From assembly GCA_005882895.1 (NCBI GenBank), contig VBBD01000020.1:1-48773 (forward strand): a stretch of DNA of 48,773 nucleotides. The letters are read 5' to 3'. The stretch is from Candidatus Bathyarchaeota archaeon. Lineage in GTDB: Archaea > Thermoproteota > Bathyarchaeia > 40CM-2-53-6. Positions within the stretch are counted from its first letter, which is position 1. Each line of letters starts with the position of its first letter. Positions 19,864 through 28,542 of the stretch are shown here, piece after piece. The notes under the pieces were generated by a model that saw nothing but the letters and a program-made list of their open reading frames with translations, was not told where the DNA came from and did not search any database. The position numbers were made by a program, and so were the translations under genes.

Positions 19864-20727
19864 GTGAAACGTCTAAGAACTCGTCTGGAAAGGCATCATC
19901 TCAGTTTGCCAAAGGACCTTCACACGGGCCGCTATAGAATCGAGCCGGGACACGAAGTTCGCCTGAGCGATTTCGACCCGAACGATACCTCTGGTTTCGG
20001 AGGAAAAGATGAGGATGAACAGAAAGAGTCGAAGAAGCTCAACGAGAAACTTAGACAGCTTCAGGAAATGCTCTACGCAGAGCACGAACAGAAAGTCCTA
20101 GTTATTCTTCAAGCAATGGATACTGGTGGCAAAGACGGAGTCATAAACCGGGTCTTTCAGGGAGTTAACCCCCAAGGGGTCCGAGTCGCACATTTCAAAG
20201 AACCTACACCGGAGGAACTTGATCATGGTTTCTTGTGGCGAGAACACAAACAAGTGCCTGGAAAAGGAGAACTTACGATTTTTAATCGAAGCCATTACGA
20301 AGGCGTTCTTATCGAGAGAGTTCACAAGATCGTTCCTGAAGAAGTCTGGAGCCATCGATACCGGCAGATTAACGATTTCGAGCGGATACTCTCCGAAGAG
20401 AACACGACGATACTGAAATTCTACCTTCACATTGACAAGGACGAGCAGAAGAAGCGGTTGCAACAGCGCTTGGACGATCCTTCCAAGCGGTGGAAGTTCA
20501 GTGGTGACGATCTTCCTGAACGAAAATTCTGGAAAGAGTACATGAAGGCGTACGAGGACGCTCTGAACAAGACCAGCACGGAATGGGCACCTTGGTACCT
20601 CATACCCTCGAGTCACAAATGGTACCGCGACCTCGTCGTCTCCCGGACTATCGTGAAGGCGATGGAAAAGATGAATCTGCATTATCCAAAGACGAAGCTG
20701 AGCCCGAGCTCAATAACAATAGAATGA
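19864..20727 (+). CDS. polyphosphate kinase 2 family (PPK2) phosphotransferase
   Basis: VLVILQAMDTGGKDGVINRVFQGVNPQGVRVAHFKEPTPEELDHGFLWR. Confidence 0.93.
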   Translation: MKRLRTRLERHHLSLPKDLHTGRYRIEPGHEVRLSDFDPNDTSGFGGKDEDEQKESKKLNEKLRQLQEMLYAEHEQKVLVILQAMDTGGKDGVINRVFQGVNPQGVRVAHFKEPTPEELDHGFLWREHKQVPGKGELTIFNRSHYEGVLIERVHKIVPEEVWSHRYRQINDFERILSEENTTILKFYLHIDKDEQKKRLQQRLDDPSKRWKFSGDDLPERKFWKEYMKAYEDALNKTSTEWAPWYLIPSSHKWYRDLVVSRTIVKAMEKMNLHYPKTKLSPSSITIE

Positions 20728-20827
20728 TCATTTGCTCAGCAATTCACGTCGGACCGAAGACGGGGCTAAGGCAATGTGACGCAATGGTCGAGGGGGCCAG
20801 TTAGAGGGATTTTTCTAGTTTGGCGAG

Positions 20828-21739
20828 CTACTTGCCGGTGACAGTTACGGACCCGTTTGTCGTTGTCAGGTTGACAATGGCGCTTCCGGTCCCGATGGTG
20901 CCTGTGGCGTGGTTTGTGAGTTGGACCCCTAGCCCGGAGCTAGAGACTGTGCCGTTTGTTGTGTTCGGCGTGATCTTGCAGGAGGCGAGGGCTGGCAGTG
21001 TGAGGCTGACGTTCCCGTTCGTCGAGGTCACTATGTAGGATCCGCCTAGAGGTAACGTCGATAGTTCTACGGTTACACTGCCGTTCGTCGTTGTCAACGT
21101 AGCGCTCCCGCATAATGTGCAGGTCAGGTTGACTGAGCCGTTAGTATCAGTCGCGGTCATGGTTGTGGCGCTGATATTCGAGGAGGTAATGGCTCCGTTA
21201 GTGTCCGTAAGAGTTAGGCTGGACGTGCTGATGTTTGAGACCTGCAGATTGCCATTCACGGTTACGATTTGCACCGTGTTGAATTGGGCGGAAGCTGGCG
21301 CATACACGTGAATGTCTACGCTGTAGCTTGCACCGAAGAAGAAGTTGCTCGCGGGAAATATGGCCTGGAAAACGATGTTTCCGCTAGAATTTGACTCTAC
21401 AAACGTTATTGCGTCGGGAGATGATCCGAAACCTCTGGCCGTCACAGTCCCGTTGACTTTGAGGTAGGCCTGGGACCATGATGAGACAGTGACCCCGCCG
21501 TTCGTGTTTGAGACTGTCATCGAGGAAGGGTTGCTGCTCTGGGAAACCGAGGACTGGTAGGGTGTGAAGTTCTTCGTCGCTACCGAGAGGGATGGACCGA
21601 GGAACAGCGATGCCGCGACCACCACAACGACCGCGCCCACCACTACTGCAAGGATGATGACAACGAGCATTGTCTGGCTAAGGCCAGGCTTCTTGACCCT
21701 TCCTGCCGGACCAGGAACAGCCTTGACGGTCGTCAACAT
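20828..21739 (-). CDS. membrane-anchored DUF4097-like beta-repeat protein
   Basis: N-terminal TM then repeated TNGxV/TTTNGSVTV units. Confidence 0.65.
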   Translation of the reverse strand: MLTTVKAVPGPAGRVKKPGLSQTMLVVIILAVVVGAVVVVVAASLFLGPSLSVATKNFTPYQSSVSQSSNPSSMTVSNTNGGVTVSSWSQAYLKVNGTVTARGFGSSPDAITFVESNSSGNIVFQAIFPASNFFFGASYSVDIHVYAPASAQFNTVQIVTVNGNLQVSNISTSSLTLTDTNGAITSSNISATTMTATDTNGSVNLTCTLCGSATLTTTNGSVTVELSTLPLGGSYIVTSTNGNVSLTLPALASCKITPNTTNGTVSSSGLGVQLTNHATGTIGTGSAIVNLTTTNGSVTVTGK

Positions 21740-21850
21740 GAACTAGTAGCAGAAGCTGAACCGCCCTCCTTAAGCCTCTTTTCCGGCCAGTAGGACCGTC
21801 GCCGCATATCCTTCTCTTTCTCGCAGCTATTTTTCTAAAACATTCTTTTT

Positions 21851-22160
21851 CAAAAATAAGCATGCTTTTGTCGACCTCGGGGTGGTCGATTTCCCCGCGC
21901 CCCTCCGTCCACGGAATCAGGGCCCAGGCACCTGCTCGTCCGAGCCACTGATTCACAGAACAGAAACAACCAATCGAAAACCACTCTTAGAAATCATATC
22001 CGGAAACCTATTACTGAATCGGGTCCTTGAAACGGGTACTGAATCCGGTCCTGAAAACGGTTACTGAAACGGTTATTGAAACGGGTATTGAAATCGGTTA
22101 CCGGTGATTTCTCGGGCGCCTCGGGGGCCTACTCGAGTCTCGCGCCCCGCCCGTCATCAA
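21851..22160 (-). repeat. intergenic repeat copy: GC-rich block, tandem (a)accgtttcaata units, TCGACC/GGTCGA stem and AAGCATGCTT+T-run
   Basis: On minus strand: ...CTCGAGTAGGCCCCCGAGG...GTAACCGATTTCAATACCCGTTTCAATAACCGTTTCAGTAACC...GGGGCGCGGGGAAATCGACCACCCCGAGGTCGACAAAAGCATGCTTATTTTTG; matches segments near 36.8 and 48.2 kb. Confidence 0.7.
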
Positions 22161-22267
22161 AAACGCCCAAGAATCCCGTCCCCGGCAAGGACGAGCTTGT
22201 CCCTGACCTGCTGGGCACGGGGCCTTCAAATAAGTGCCAGCCATGATTCTAGGGTAAGTCTTCCTGT

Positions 22268-23410
22268 ATGCGGACTCTCGTAGCAGAATGTAAGATTCCC
22301 TCGGCTCCCTCCCGGTACGAGGAGGTTGAGACCATGGCTGAGAGCATAGGCTACGAGGTAATCGACACGATCGTCCAGCACCGCAAGAACCTCCACCACA
22401 CCTACTGCATTGGACCGGGAAAGCTGGAAGAGATCAAAATGGTCGTTGCCGAGAATGACATCGAGGCTGTCGTCTTCGCCAATACCCTCCCTAGCGCTCA
22501 GGTCTTCAAGATCCAGCGGGTCCTCGGTGGAACAGACGTCAAAGTCATCGACCGCAACCTCCTGATCCTAGAGGTCTTCGACAAACGTGCCATGACCAAG
22601 GAGGCAAAACTACAGATCGCCCTTGCTAAACTCCGCTACACATTCTCTTGGGGCAGAGAGTTCCTCAGGCTCGAAGGCATTCTAGGTGAACAGGTTGGCT
22701 GGAGCGGACCCGGAGACTATCCGTACCATGATTACGAGAGAACGGCCAAGAAGCGGATCGCGAACATGGAAAAGGAACTGAGAGATCTCTACTCGAAAAA
22801 GAACCTGCTCAGAGACCACCGTCGAGAACGAGGCTTCCCCATAGTCGCCCTCGCCGGCTACACACAGAGCGGGAAGACCACGTTCTTCAACCGCATGTCC
22901 GCCGAACACAAAGACACAGGGCTGGGACCGTTCACTACTCTGTCCACGTTCGCGAGAAGAATCGACCAGAACAACGGTGGCGATAATTTCAGCTTCATAC
23001 TCATCGACTCCATCGGCTTCATTGAAGACATGCACCCTACAATCCTCAAAGCGTTCAACACGACCCTCGGCGAGATATCGAACGCGGACCTAATCCTCCT
23101 GTTCGTTGATATCAGTGAGGACCTAGAGTCAGTCTTTAGAAAACTCACGGCCTCGAAAGAGGTTCTCATGAAAATAGCTTCCAAAGTTCCGCTAGTCATC
23201 TGCGCGAACAAAACAGACCTTTGCAACGACGAACGACTTGAGGAGGGGAAGAAACTGATCTCCCGAACATTCGAAGGCGTTCCACTGGTCGAGCTTAGCG
23301 CGTTGAAGGGAAACAATACCGAGGAGGTTGTGAAGCAGGCCTATACTCACCTCAATGGTTCAGCCTCCCTTGTACCGAGTGGCTCTCTAGAGTTGCACTC
23401 CTCTTCATAG
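22268..23410 (+). CDS. hflX: HflX-family GTPase
   Basis: VALAGYTQSGKTTFFNRM, LIDSIGFIEDMHP, NKTD. Confidence 0.93.
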   Translation: MRTLVAECKIPSAPSRYEEVETMAESIGYEVIDTIVQHRKNLHHTYCIGPGKLEEIKMVVAENDIEAVVFANTLPSAQVFKIQRVLGGTDVKVIDRNLLILEVFDKRAMTKEAKLQIALAKLRYTFSWGREFLRLEGILGEQVGWSGPGDYPYHDYERTAKKRIANMEKELRDLYSKKNLLRDHRRERGFPIVALAGYTQSGKTTFFNRMSAEHKDTGLGPFTTLSTFARRIDQNNGGDNFSFILIDSIGFIEDMHPTILKAFNTTLGEISNADLILLFVDISEDLESVFRKLTASKEVLMKIASKVPLVICANKTDLCNDERLEEGKKLISRTFEGVPLVELSALKGNNTEEVVKQAYTHLNGSASLVPSGSLELHSSS

Positions 23411-23469
23411 TAGATCCCGAGAAATCCTAAAATTCTTCAATGCCATTAGTTGGAGATGGGATGTTCTAA

Positions 23470-24438
23470 GTGGAATTAAGGAAACTTCAACGAACACCAG
23501 ATGGAACCTTTCTCGTCACCATACCCAAGGCATGGGCCAAACGCGTCGGACTTGACCAGGGGTCGGTCGTTTCCTATGAGGAACGACAGGACGGGAGACT
23601 TCTCCTGTCCCCGAGAATTGACGAGGAGAGGCCTCCTCTCGAAGTCATACTGGAAGCAAGTCCTTTTGTCAGACGAGAGATTATCGAGCGATATCTTCTC
23701 GGATACGATATAATCCGCATCCAATCCAAAGATAGCTTGTCCCCCGAGATAAGAGACGAAGTCCGCAAAACCACCAAGCGCCTCGTGGGCCTGGAGGTCT
23801 TGGAAGAGGACGCGAAGAAGATCGTCCTGCAATGCCTGATGGAACCTTCGCTTCTCAACCCCGAGCGAATCCTCCGACGGCTCGAAATGCTGTCCATGCC
23901 GATGCAGATAGACGCGGTCCAAGCCTTCGTCGAATCCAACACCGAACTTGCTAACGGAGTGGTTGAGAGAGATGAGGAAGTGGACAGATGGTACTTCCTC
24001 TTGGTCCGACTGGTCAGAGCCGCGATCGCCGATACGTACCTACTTGAGAAGATCAAAGTCTCCTCCGTGGACTGCCTAGACTTTCGCCTCTTGGCAAGCT
24101 ATATCGAAACGTTCGCTGACTACTCAGTAACCGTTGCAGAGAACACTCAAGACAAGGTTCCCGTTCCGAAAGAGCAACAGGTCCTGTTCCAGAAGATCGG
24201 AGCCTCTGTGAATACAATGTACAAGGATGCTGTCGGGTCCGTCCTCTCACGAGACCTCAAGCTGGCCTCGTCTGTAAGCCCGAGATTCAAAGAGACCAAG
24301 AAGATTCTTGCGGATGCTGAGACAAGCATCGCCAAAGCCCCGCGTCCCATGGTTAACCATCTCGTCGCAGCACTCATAGCGCTGAATAGAATGTGCGAGG
24401 TGTCGGTTGACATATCAGACCTCACCATCACAAGATAG
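23470..24438 (+). CDS. AbrB/SpoVT + PhoU-like domain regulator
   Basis: MELRKLQRTPDGTFLVTIPKAWAKRVGLDQGSVV swapped-hairpin domain, PhoU-like helical remainder. Confidence 0.8.
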   Translation: MELRKLQRTPDGTFLVTIPKAWAKRVGLDQGSVVSYEERQDGRLLLSPRIDEERPPLEVILEASPFVRREIIERYLLGYDIIRIQSKDSLSPEIRDEVRKTTKRLVGLEVLEEDAKKIVLQCLMEPSLLNPERILRRLEMLSMPMQIDAVQAFVESNTELANGVVERDEEVDRWYFLLVRLVRAAIADTYLLEKIKVSSVDCLDFRLLASYIETFADYSVTVAENTQDKVPVPKEQQVLFQKIGASVNTMYKDAVGSVLSRDLKLASSVSPRFKETKKILADAETSIAKAPRPMVNHLVAALIALNRMCEVSVDISDLTITR

Positions 24439-24503
24439 GCCTCGAGTTCGCGATAACTGGATAAGCTGCCATCACCCGTTAGACGGTCTAGAAGGGTCGC
24501 TAG

Positions 24504-26012
24504 ATGTCTGAAGAGAGGAAGAGGGCAATCGGCACGATACTGGAAGCAGGTTTCCAGATGGAAAGCGACGCCTTCAAGGCCCTTATGGAGATCAGCGCTA
24601 CCAGTCAGCTCGACCCACTCGTGAAGGAGGTTCTTCGGGTCGCCGGAACCGTAGAACCGCGGCCGGCGTCAATTAACAGAGACCTCGTTCTCAGGGCCGC
24701 CGAACACCTGGACATTCCCGGAAGGAACTTGGAGACTGAACATGCTGGATTAGGGCATAGGCGCCGTTTTGCGGAGGACCTTGAATCTCAGCTAGAAGTT
24801 GTCTCCGACCCCACAGGCAAGCTCGGAACGACTGGTGCGTTCGATGATTTTCTCCACTATTTCAGAAACCGTTTTGATAAGATGAGCCTGCTCTTCAGGC
24901 AGAGAATGGACACGCGAAACGCTGGGACCATTTCTGATGCGCTTTCAGGCGGATCAAATGGGCGAGGTCGTTTCATCTGTATGGTTCTCGACAAGAGAGA
25001 GAAGGGCGATCGGATCTTTCTGACAGTTGACGACTATGAAGATGAAGCCACTGTTCTCGTTGGACGGCAGAACCCTACAGTATACGAAATGGCGAGGAAG
25101 ATAGTCAGGGACCAGGTTATCTTCATCCAGGCCCGAAAGAGTGCGGGCCCCCTGCTGATTGCCGAAAGTATCGTTCTCCCGGAGATTCCGGATAGAAAGC
25201 CGGCCCACGCCAGCGAAGAGGTCTACGCCGCCCTAATATCCGACGTTCATGTTGGGAGCAAGGTGTTTCTCGAGGACGAGTTCCACAGGGTTCTAAGCTG
25301 GTTGAAAGGAGAGATCGGAACACCGAACCAGCGTGAGATCGCAGAAAGAGTGAAGTACGTTCTGATCGGGGGCGACCTAGTTGACGGGATCGGAGTCTAT
25401 CCTCGTCAAGAAGTGGACCTAGCTGTCCCAGATATCTACGAGCAGTATCGTTTGGCGGCCAAGTTCGTCAGCGAGATTCCAGAGTACATGGATGTAGTTC
25501 TGATACCCGGAAACCATGACGCTGTACGTCAGGCCCTACCGCAGCCTGCTATTCCGAAAGAATTCGCCGGACCCGTATACGACTCCCGGAAAATTGTCTC
25601 CTTAGGGGACCCCGCGGAGGTTCGCCTGCACGGGGTCAACTTTCTACTCTACCACGGAACCAGTCTAATGGATATCCTAAGCGGAGTCCCGGGCCTCGAC
25701 TACCAGCGTCCGGTAGAGGTCATGGAGTACCAGCTGAAAGCCCGGCATCTCTCTCCGGAGTATGGGAAGATGACACCTATTGGTCCTGAGCAGGAAGATT
25801 TCCTGGTAGTGGAACGGGTCCCCGACGTTTTCACCTCCGGACACATCCACGTTTCGGGTGCAGGCGTTTACAGAGGGACAACGATAGTGAACAGCGGCGC
25901 GTGGCAAGGGCAGACTGACTATCAGAAACGGATGGGTTTAGTTCCTAAACCTGGAATCCTTCCCGTTGTTAACCTGAAGACCCTTGATGTCAAGATGATC
26001 AACTTCCAGTAA
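24504..26012 (+). CDS. polB: DNA polymerase II (PolD) small subunit DP1
   Basis: ISDVHVGSKVF, GGDLVDGIGVYP, IPGNHDA, SGHIHVSGAG phosphoesterase motifs. Confidence 0.93.
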   Translation: MSEERKRAIGTILEAGFQMESDAFKALMEISATSQLDPLVKEVLRVAGTVEPRPASINRDLVLRAAEHLDIPGRNLETEHAGLGHRRRFAEDLESQLEVVSDPTGKLGTTGAFDDFLHYFRNRFDKMSLLFRQRMDTRNAGTISDALSGGSNGRGRFICMVLDKREKGDRIFLTVDDYEDEATVLVGRQNPTVYEMARKIVRDQVIFIQARKSAGPLLIAESIVLPEIPDRKPAHASEEVYAALISDVHVGSKVFLEDEFHRVLSWLKGEIGTPNQREIAERVKYVLIGGDLVDGIGVYPRQEVDLAVPDIYEQYRLAAKFVSEIPEYMDVVLIPGNHDAVRQALPQPAIPKEFAGPVYDSRKIVSLGDPAEVRLHGVNFLLYHGTSLMDILSGVPGLDYQRPVEVMEYQLKARHLSPEYGKMTPIGPEQEDFLVVERVPDVFTSGHIHVSGAGVYRGTTIVNSGAWQGQTDYQKRMGLVPKPGILPVVNLKTLDVKMINFQ

Positions 26013-26075
26013 TCCTACTGACCCTCGACCGTTTGAGAACAGATTCTAACCCCTGCATACTGGGAGAAGAACATC

Positions 26076-26103
26076 CACCCCCACCCCACGGTTTCCACTG
26101 CAA
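26076..26103 (-). promoter_or_regulatory. ORB-like element
   Basis: Minus strand TTGCAGTGGAAACCGTGGGGTGGGGG, 12/13 to the TTCCAGTGGAAAC core plus a G-rich tail. Confidence 0.65.
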
Positions 26104-26265
26104 GTACCCAACTTGCTGGGGGTGTCATTGTAGCTTTTGAAAACTTACTGGCAAGGTTAACTTGCATCCTAACAATTTATGTGGACCTGTACATTTTCCG
26201 GCACTAATTCATCTCAGATTCTGTACTTGGTAAAGGATTGAATTTTCTTGACGAGGCTCCTTCAT

Positions 26266-26288
26266 GTCTCCAGAGGAAGGAGAGGGGT
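26266..26288 (+). promoter_or_regulatory. ORB-like element
   Basis: gTCTCCAGAGGAAGGAGAGGGGT, resembles ORB (CTCCA..GGAAA.GGAGGGGT). Confidence 0.5.
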
Positions 26289-26316
26289 ACGGGTCCCCGG
26301 ATCTACTACTCGCCAA

Positions 26317-26651
26317 TTACTTGTCTAGAAATGGCACTGACAAGTCCGGTCCTATCATGGACGCTCTAATGTGTGAATGTCCGTTGCCATCATGCCAACG
26401 ATTCTCATGCTCGTAAGTCGCCTCCTTGGGGGCGAATCTTTCAAGGGCTATAGGGCTATAGGGAAATCGGTCAAAAGTCCTGGCTCGTATTCGATTGTGG
26501 TTAGGGCTCCGGTTGATCCGGGTACGAACAGAGCGGCAACCCCGTTTTTCAGCTTGGAAGAATTAACTATTCTCTGGGTCTTGTCGGTAATGTCAAGAAT
26601 TTCTCCTTCGCGGTGGGTCCGGAACCTCAACTCCTGAGCCTCGACGGTCAT
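26317..26651 (-). pseudogene. YjbQ/UPF0047-like gene, frameshifted
   Basis: MTVEAQELRFRTHREGEILDITDKTQRIVNSSKLKNGVAALFVPGSTGALTTIEYEPGLLTDFPIAL* then in another frame LERFAPKEATYEHENRWHDGNGHSHIRASMIGPDLSVPFLDK*; break lies in the tandem repeat gggctata-gggctata (26445-26460). Confidence 0.8.
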
Positions 26652-26720
26652 GATCTCCCCGTCTGTTTCAGGCAAGGAATTAAGAATGAAACCTATCCCT
26701 TGCCTGACAGGTCCAAGGTC

Positions 26721-27194
26721 TTGTCCAAGGGAACCGGCCCCAAAGAGCTCTACGTGAAGAAAATCCGTAACGGAACAGTGATCGACCATATTTTGGCCGG
26801 CCATGCGCTGGATGTGCTGAAGATTCTAGGAATACACGGTGGCGAAGGACACATTGTGAGTGTGGCGATGAACGTGATATCGAAGAAGCAGAACAAGAAG
26901 GACATCGTCAAGGTCGAGAATCGAGAGCTCAAGCCCGGTGAAGTGGACAAGATAGCCTTGATCGCTCCCAGTGCTACCATCAGCATCATTCGAGACTACG
27001 AGGTAGCTGAGAAGACGAGGGTAAAGCTGCCTGATTCTATCAGGGGGATTGTTCGCTGTTCAAATCCCGCGTGCGTGTCTAACGCTGAGCCTGTTGAGCC
27101 AAAGTTTACCGTGGAAAGGCAGGACCCTCTTCGGCTTCGCTGCTACTACTGTGTTCGGATAATGGAGAAGGCCGATGTTCTCAAGCAATTCTAG
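26721..27194 (+). CDS. pyrI: aspartate carbamoyltransferase regulatory subunit
   Basis: KELYVKKIRNGTVIDHILAGHALDVLKILGI..., four-Cys zinc site CSNPACVSN...CYYC; TTG start at 26721 proposed (ORF opens at 26613). Confidence 0.92.
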   Translation: MSKGTGPKELYVKKIRNGTVIDHILAGHALDVLKILGIHGGEGHIVSVAMNVISKKQNKKDIVKVENRELKPGEVDKIALIAPSATISIIRDYEVAEKTRVKLPDSIRGIVRCSNPACVSNAEPVEPKFTVERQDPLRLRCYYCVRIMEKADVLKQF

Positions 27195-27861
27195 CATAGA
27201 ACTCTCACCGATCGAGCATGAAAAGGCGATTCAAGAGCTACAGATACTCTATAATGAAAAACGCAATGCTATCCATGAGCGTCTGCAAGAATTCAAAGAA
27301 ATTCTTGATCGTAATGATGACGACATCTTTGCTGAACTCTGCTTCTGCCTGCTAACGCCGCAGTCGTCTGCGAAAACTTGCTGGGCTGCAGTTTCCCGGC
27401 TCAAGGAGCGGAGTCTTCTCTTGAAAGGCGAGGCTAACGAGATTCAACTGCAACTGAATGATGTCCGGTTCGGCGACAGTAAGGCGAAGTATATTGTCGA
27501 GGCGAGAGGAACGTTCACCAAGGATGGCAAGCTCTACATCAAATCCCATCTTTCCAGCTTCGCTAACCTGTTCGAGTTGCGGGAGTGGATGGTGGAGAAC
27601 GTGAAAGGGTTGGGGTACAAGGAGGCCAGCCATTTTCTCCGGAACGTCGGACTGGGGGAGGAGTTTGCGATTCTTGACCGGCATATTTTGCGAAACCTCA
27701 AGAGGCTGGAGGTGATCTCTGAGGTGCCGGTTTCGATCACGAAGAAGCGTTATCTAGAGATCGAGGAGAAGCTCCGTCGATTCTCACGGGAAATAAGAAT
27801 ACCGTTGGCTGATCTTGATCTCTTGTTCTGGTCGCGAGAAACAGGTTGGATATTCAAGTAG
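27175..27861 (+). CDS. ogg: archaeal N-glycosylase/DNA lyase (Ogg-type HhH-GPD)
   Basis: FAELCFCLLTPQSSAKTCWAAV, GLGYKEASHFLRNVGLG, ILDRHILRNL. Confidence 0.88.
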   Translation: MFSSNSSIELSPIEHEKAIQELQILYNEKRNAIHERLQEFKEILDRNDDDIFAELCFCLLTPQSSAKTCWAAVSRLKERSLLLKGEANEIQLQLNDVRFGDSKAKYIVEARGTFTKDGKLYIKSHLSSFANLFELREWMVENVKGLGYKEASHFLRNVGLGEEFAILDRHILRNLKRLEVISEVPVSITKKRYLEIEEKLRRFSREIRIPLADLDLLFWSRETGWIFK

Positions 27862-27890
27862 GTAGATGAGCTACGGGAAAGATTGGTGTT

Positions 27891-28193
27891 ATGGCGGACA
27901 AGGAGACAGCGATCTACTTCAAGCTCGGCGGGGTCAAGAATAGCTGGGTTGTGAAATCGGAAGATGAGGCGGTCAAGACGTTTGAGGACATCAAGAACAA
28001 ACAGACAGTCTCCCTCGTCATAGTTACTGACACAGTCTTCGACTGGATCAAGGATAAGGTTGGACAGGGGAAGAAGGAGATCGAACTCCCACTGGTTGTA
28101 TCAATACCCACAAGGCGCGGCGGCAAGTCCCAGGTTGACTTACTAGCTGATCTGATCAAGAGGACTGTGGGCGTGGAGATCAGGGTCCAATAG
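27891..28193 (+). CDS. V/A-type ATP synthase subunit F-like protein (stand-alone)
   Basis: FKLGGVKNSWVVKSEDEAVKTFEDI...LPLVVSIPTRRG...LIKRTVGVEI pattern. Confidence 0.65.
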   Translation: MADKETAIYFKLGGVKNSWVVKSEDEAVKTFEDIKNKQTVSLVIVTDTVFDWIKDKVGQGKKEIELPLVVSIPTRRGGKSQVDLLADLIKRTVGVEIRVQ

Positions 28194-28202
28194 CGACCAC
28201 CA

Positions 28203-28390
28203 AATCGCCGATAATCAGCCCTGATCTCGAATCTGGGACGCCTCCAGACTCTCGCCAGAGAATCGTTCGGGAACAGGCGAAGAAAACCCGACTTTTCGCC
28301 TTGCTATCCAAGCCAGGATTACGCCCCAAATCGCCGGACTCGCCTAGAATCAGGGCAAGACAGAAAATCCCCCTATCAAAAAGTGGGGTA
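28203..28390 (-). repeat. intergenic repeat copy (GATAATCAGCCCTGATCTCG family)
   Basis: atcgccgataatcagccctgatctcgaatctgggac...cgttcgggaacaggcg...agacagaaaatccccctatcaaaaagtgggg matches the reverse complement of 48.0-48.18 kb. Confidence 0.7.
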
Positions 28391-28488
28391 CGATTCAAGC
28401 GTCTCGCGTCGCATGAGCGGCTCCCGCAGAATCGGCTGTAATCGTTGATGATCGAGTTTTTGGTTTGTCCAGTTGAAATCATTGTACG

Positions 28489-28512
28489 AGAACCCTTAAT
28501 TCCACTGGAAGC
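28489..28512 (-). promoter_or_regulatory. ORB-like element upstream of orc1/cdc6
   Basis: Minus strand GCTTCCAGTGGAATTAAGGGTTCT. Confidence 0.55.
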
Positions 28513-28542
28513 CGGCTCGCAGAAAACCGGACCGTTTCAGAC

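Larger units (their letters stand above)
26013..26316. other. candidate replication origin (oriC)
   Basis: Inverted ORB-like sites at 26076-26103 (-) and 26266-26288 (+) around an AT-richer spacer with small inverted repeats; next to PolD DP1 and ~2.5 kb from orc1/cdc6. Confidence 0.65.

Noticed and set aside
26377-26637. Plus-strand 86-aa ORF in the pyrI upstream region
   Set aside because: Antisense to the frameshifted YjbQ-like gene, which explains the sequence better.
28180-28482. Minus-strand 100-aa ORF
   Set aside because: Falls in the dispersed intergenic repeat; no protein features.
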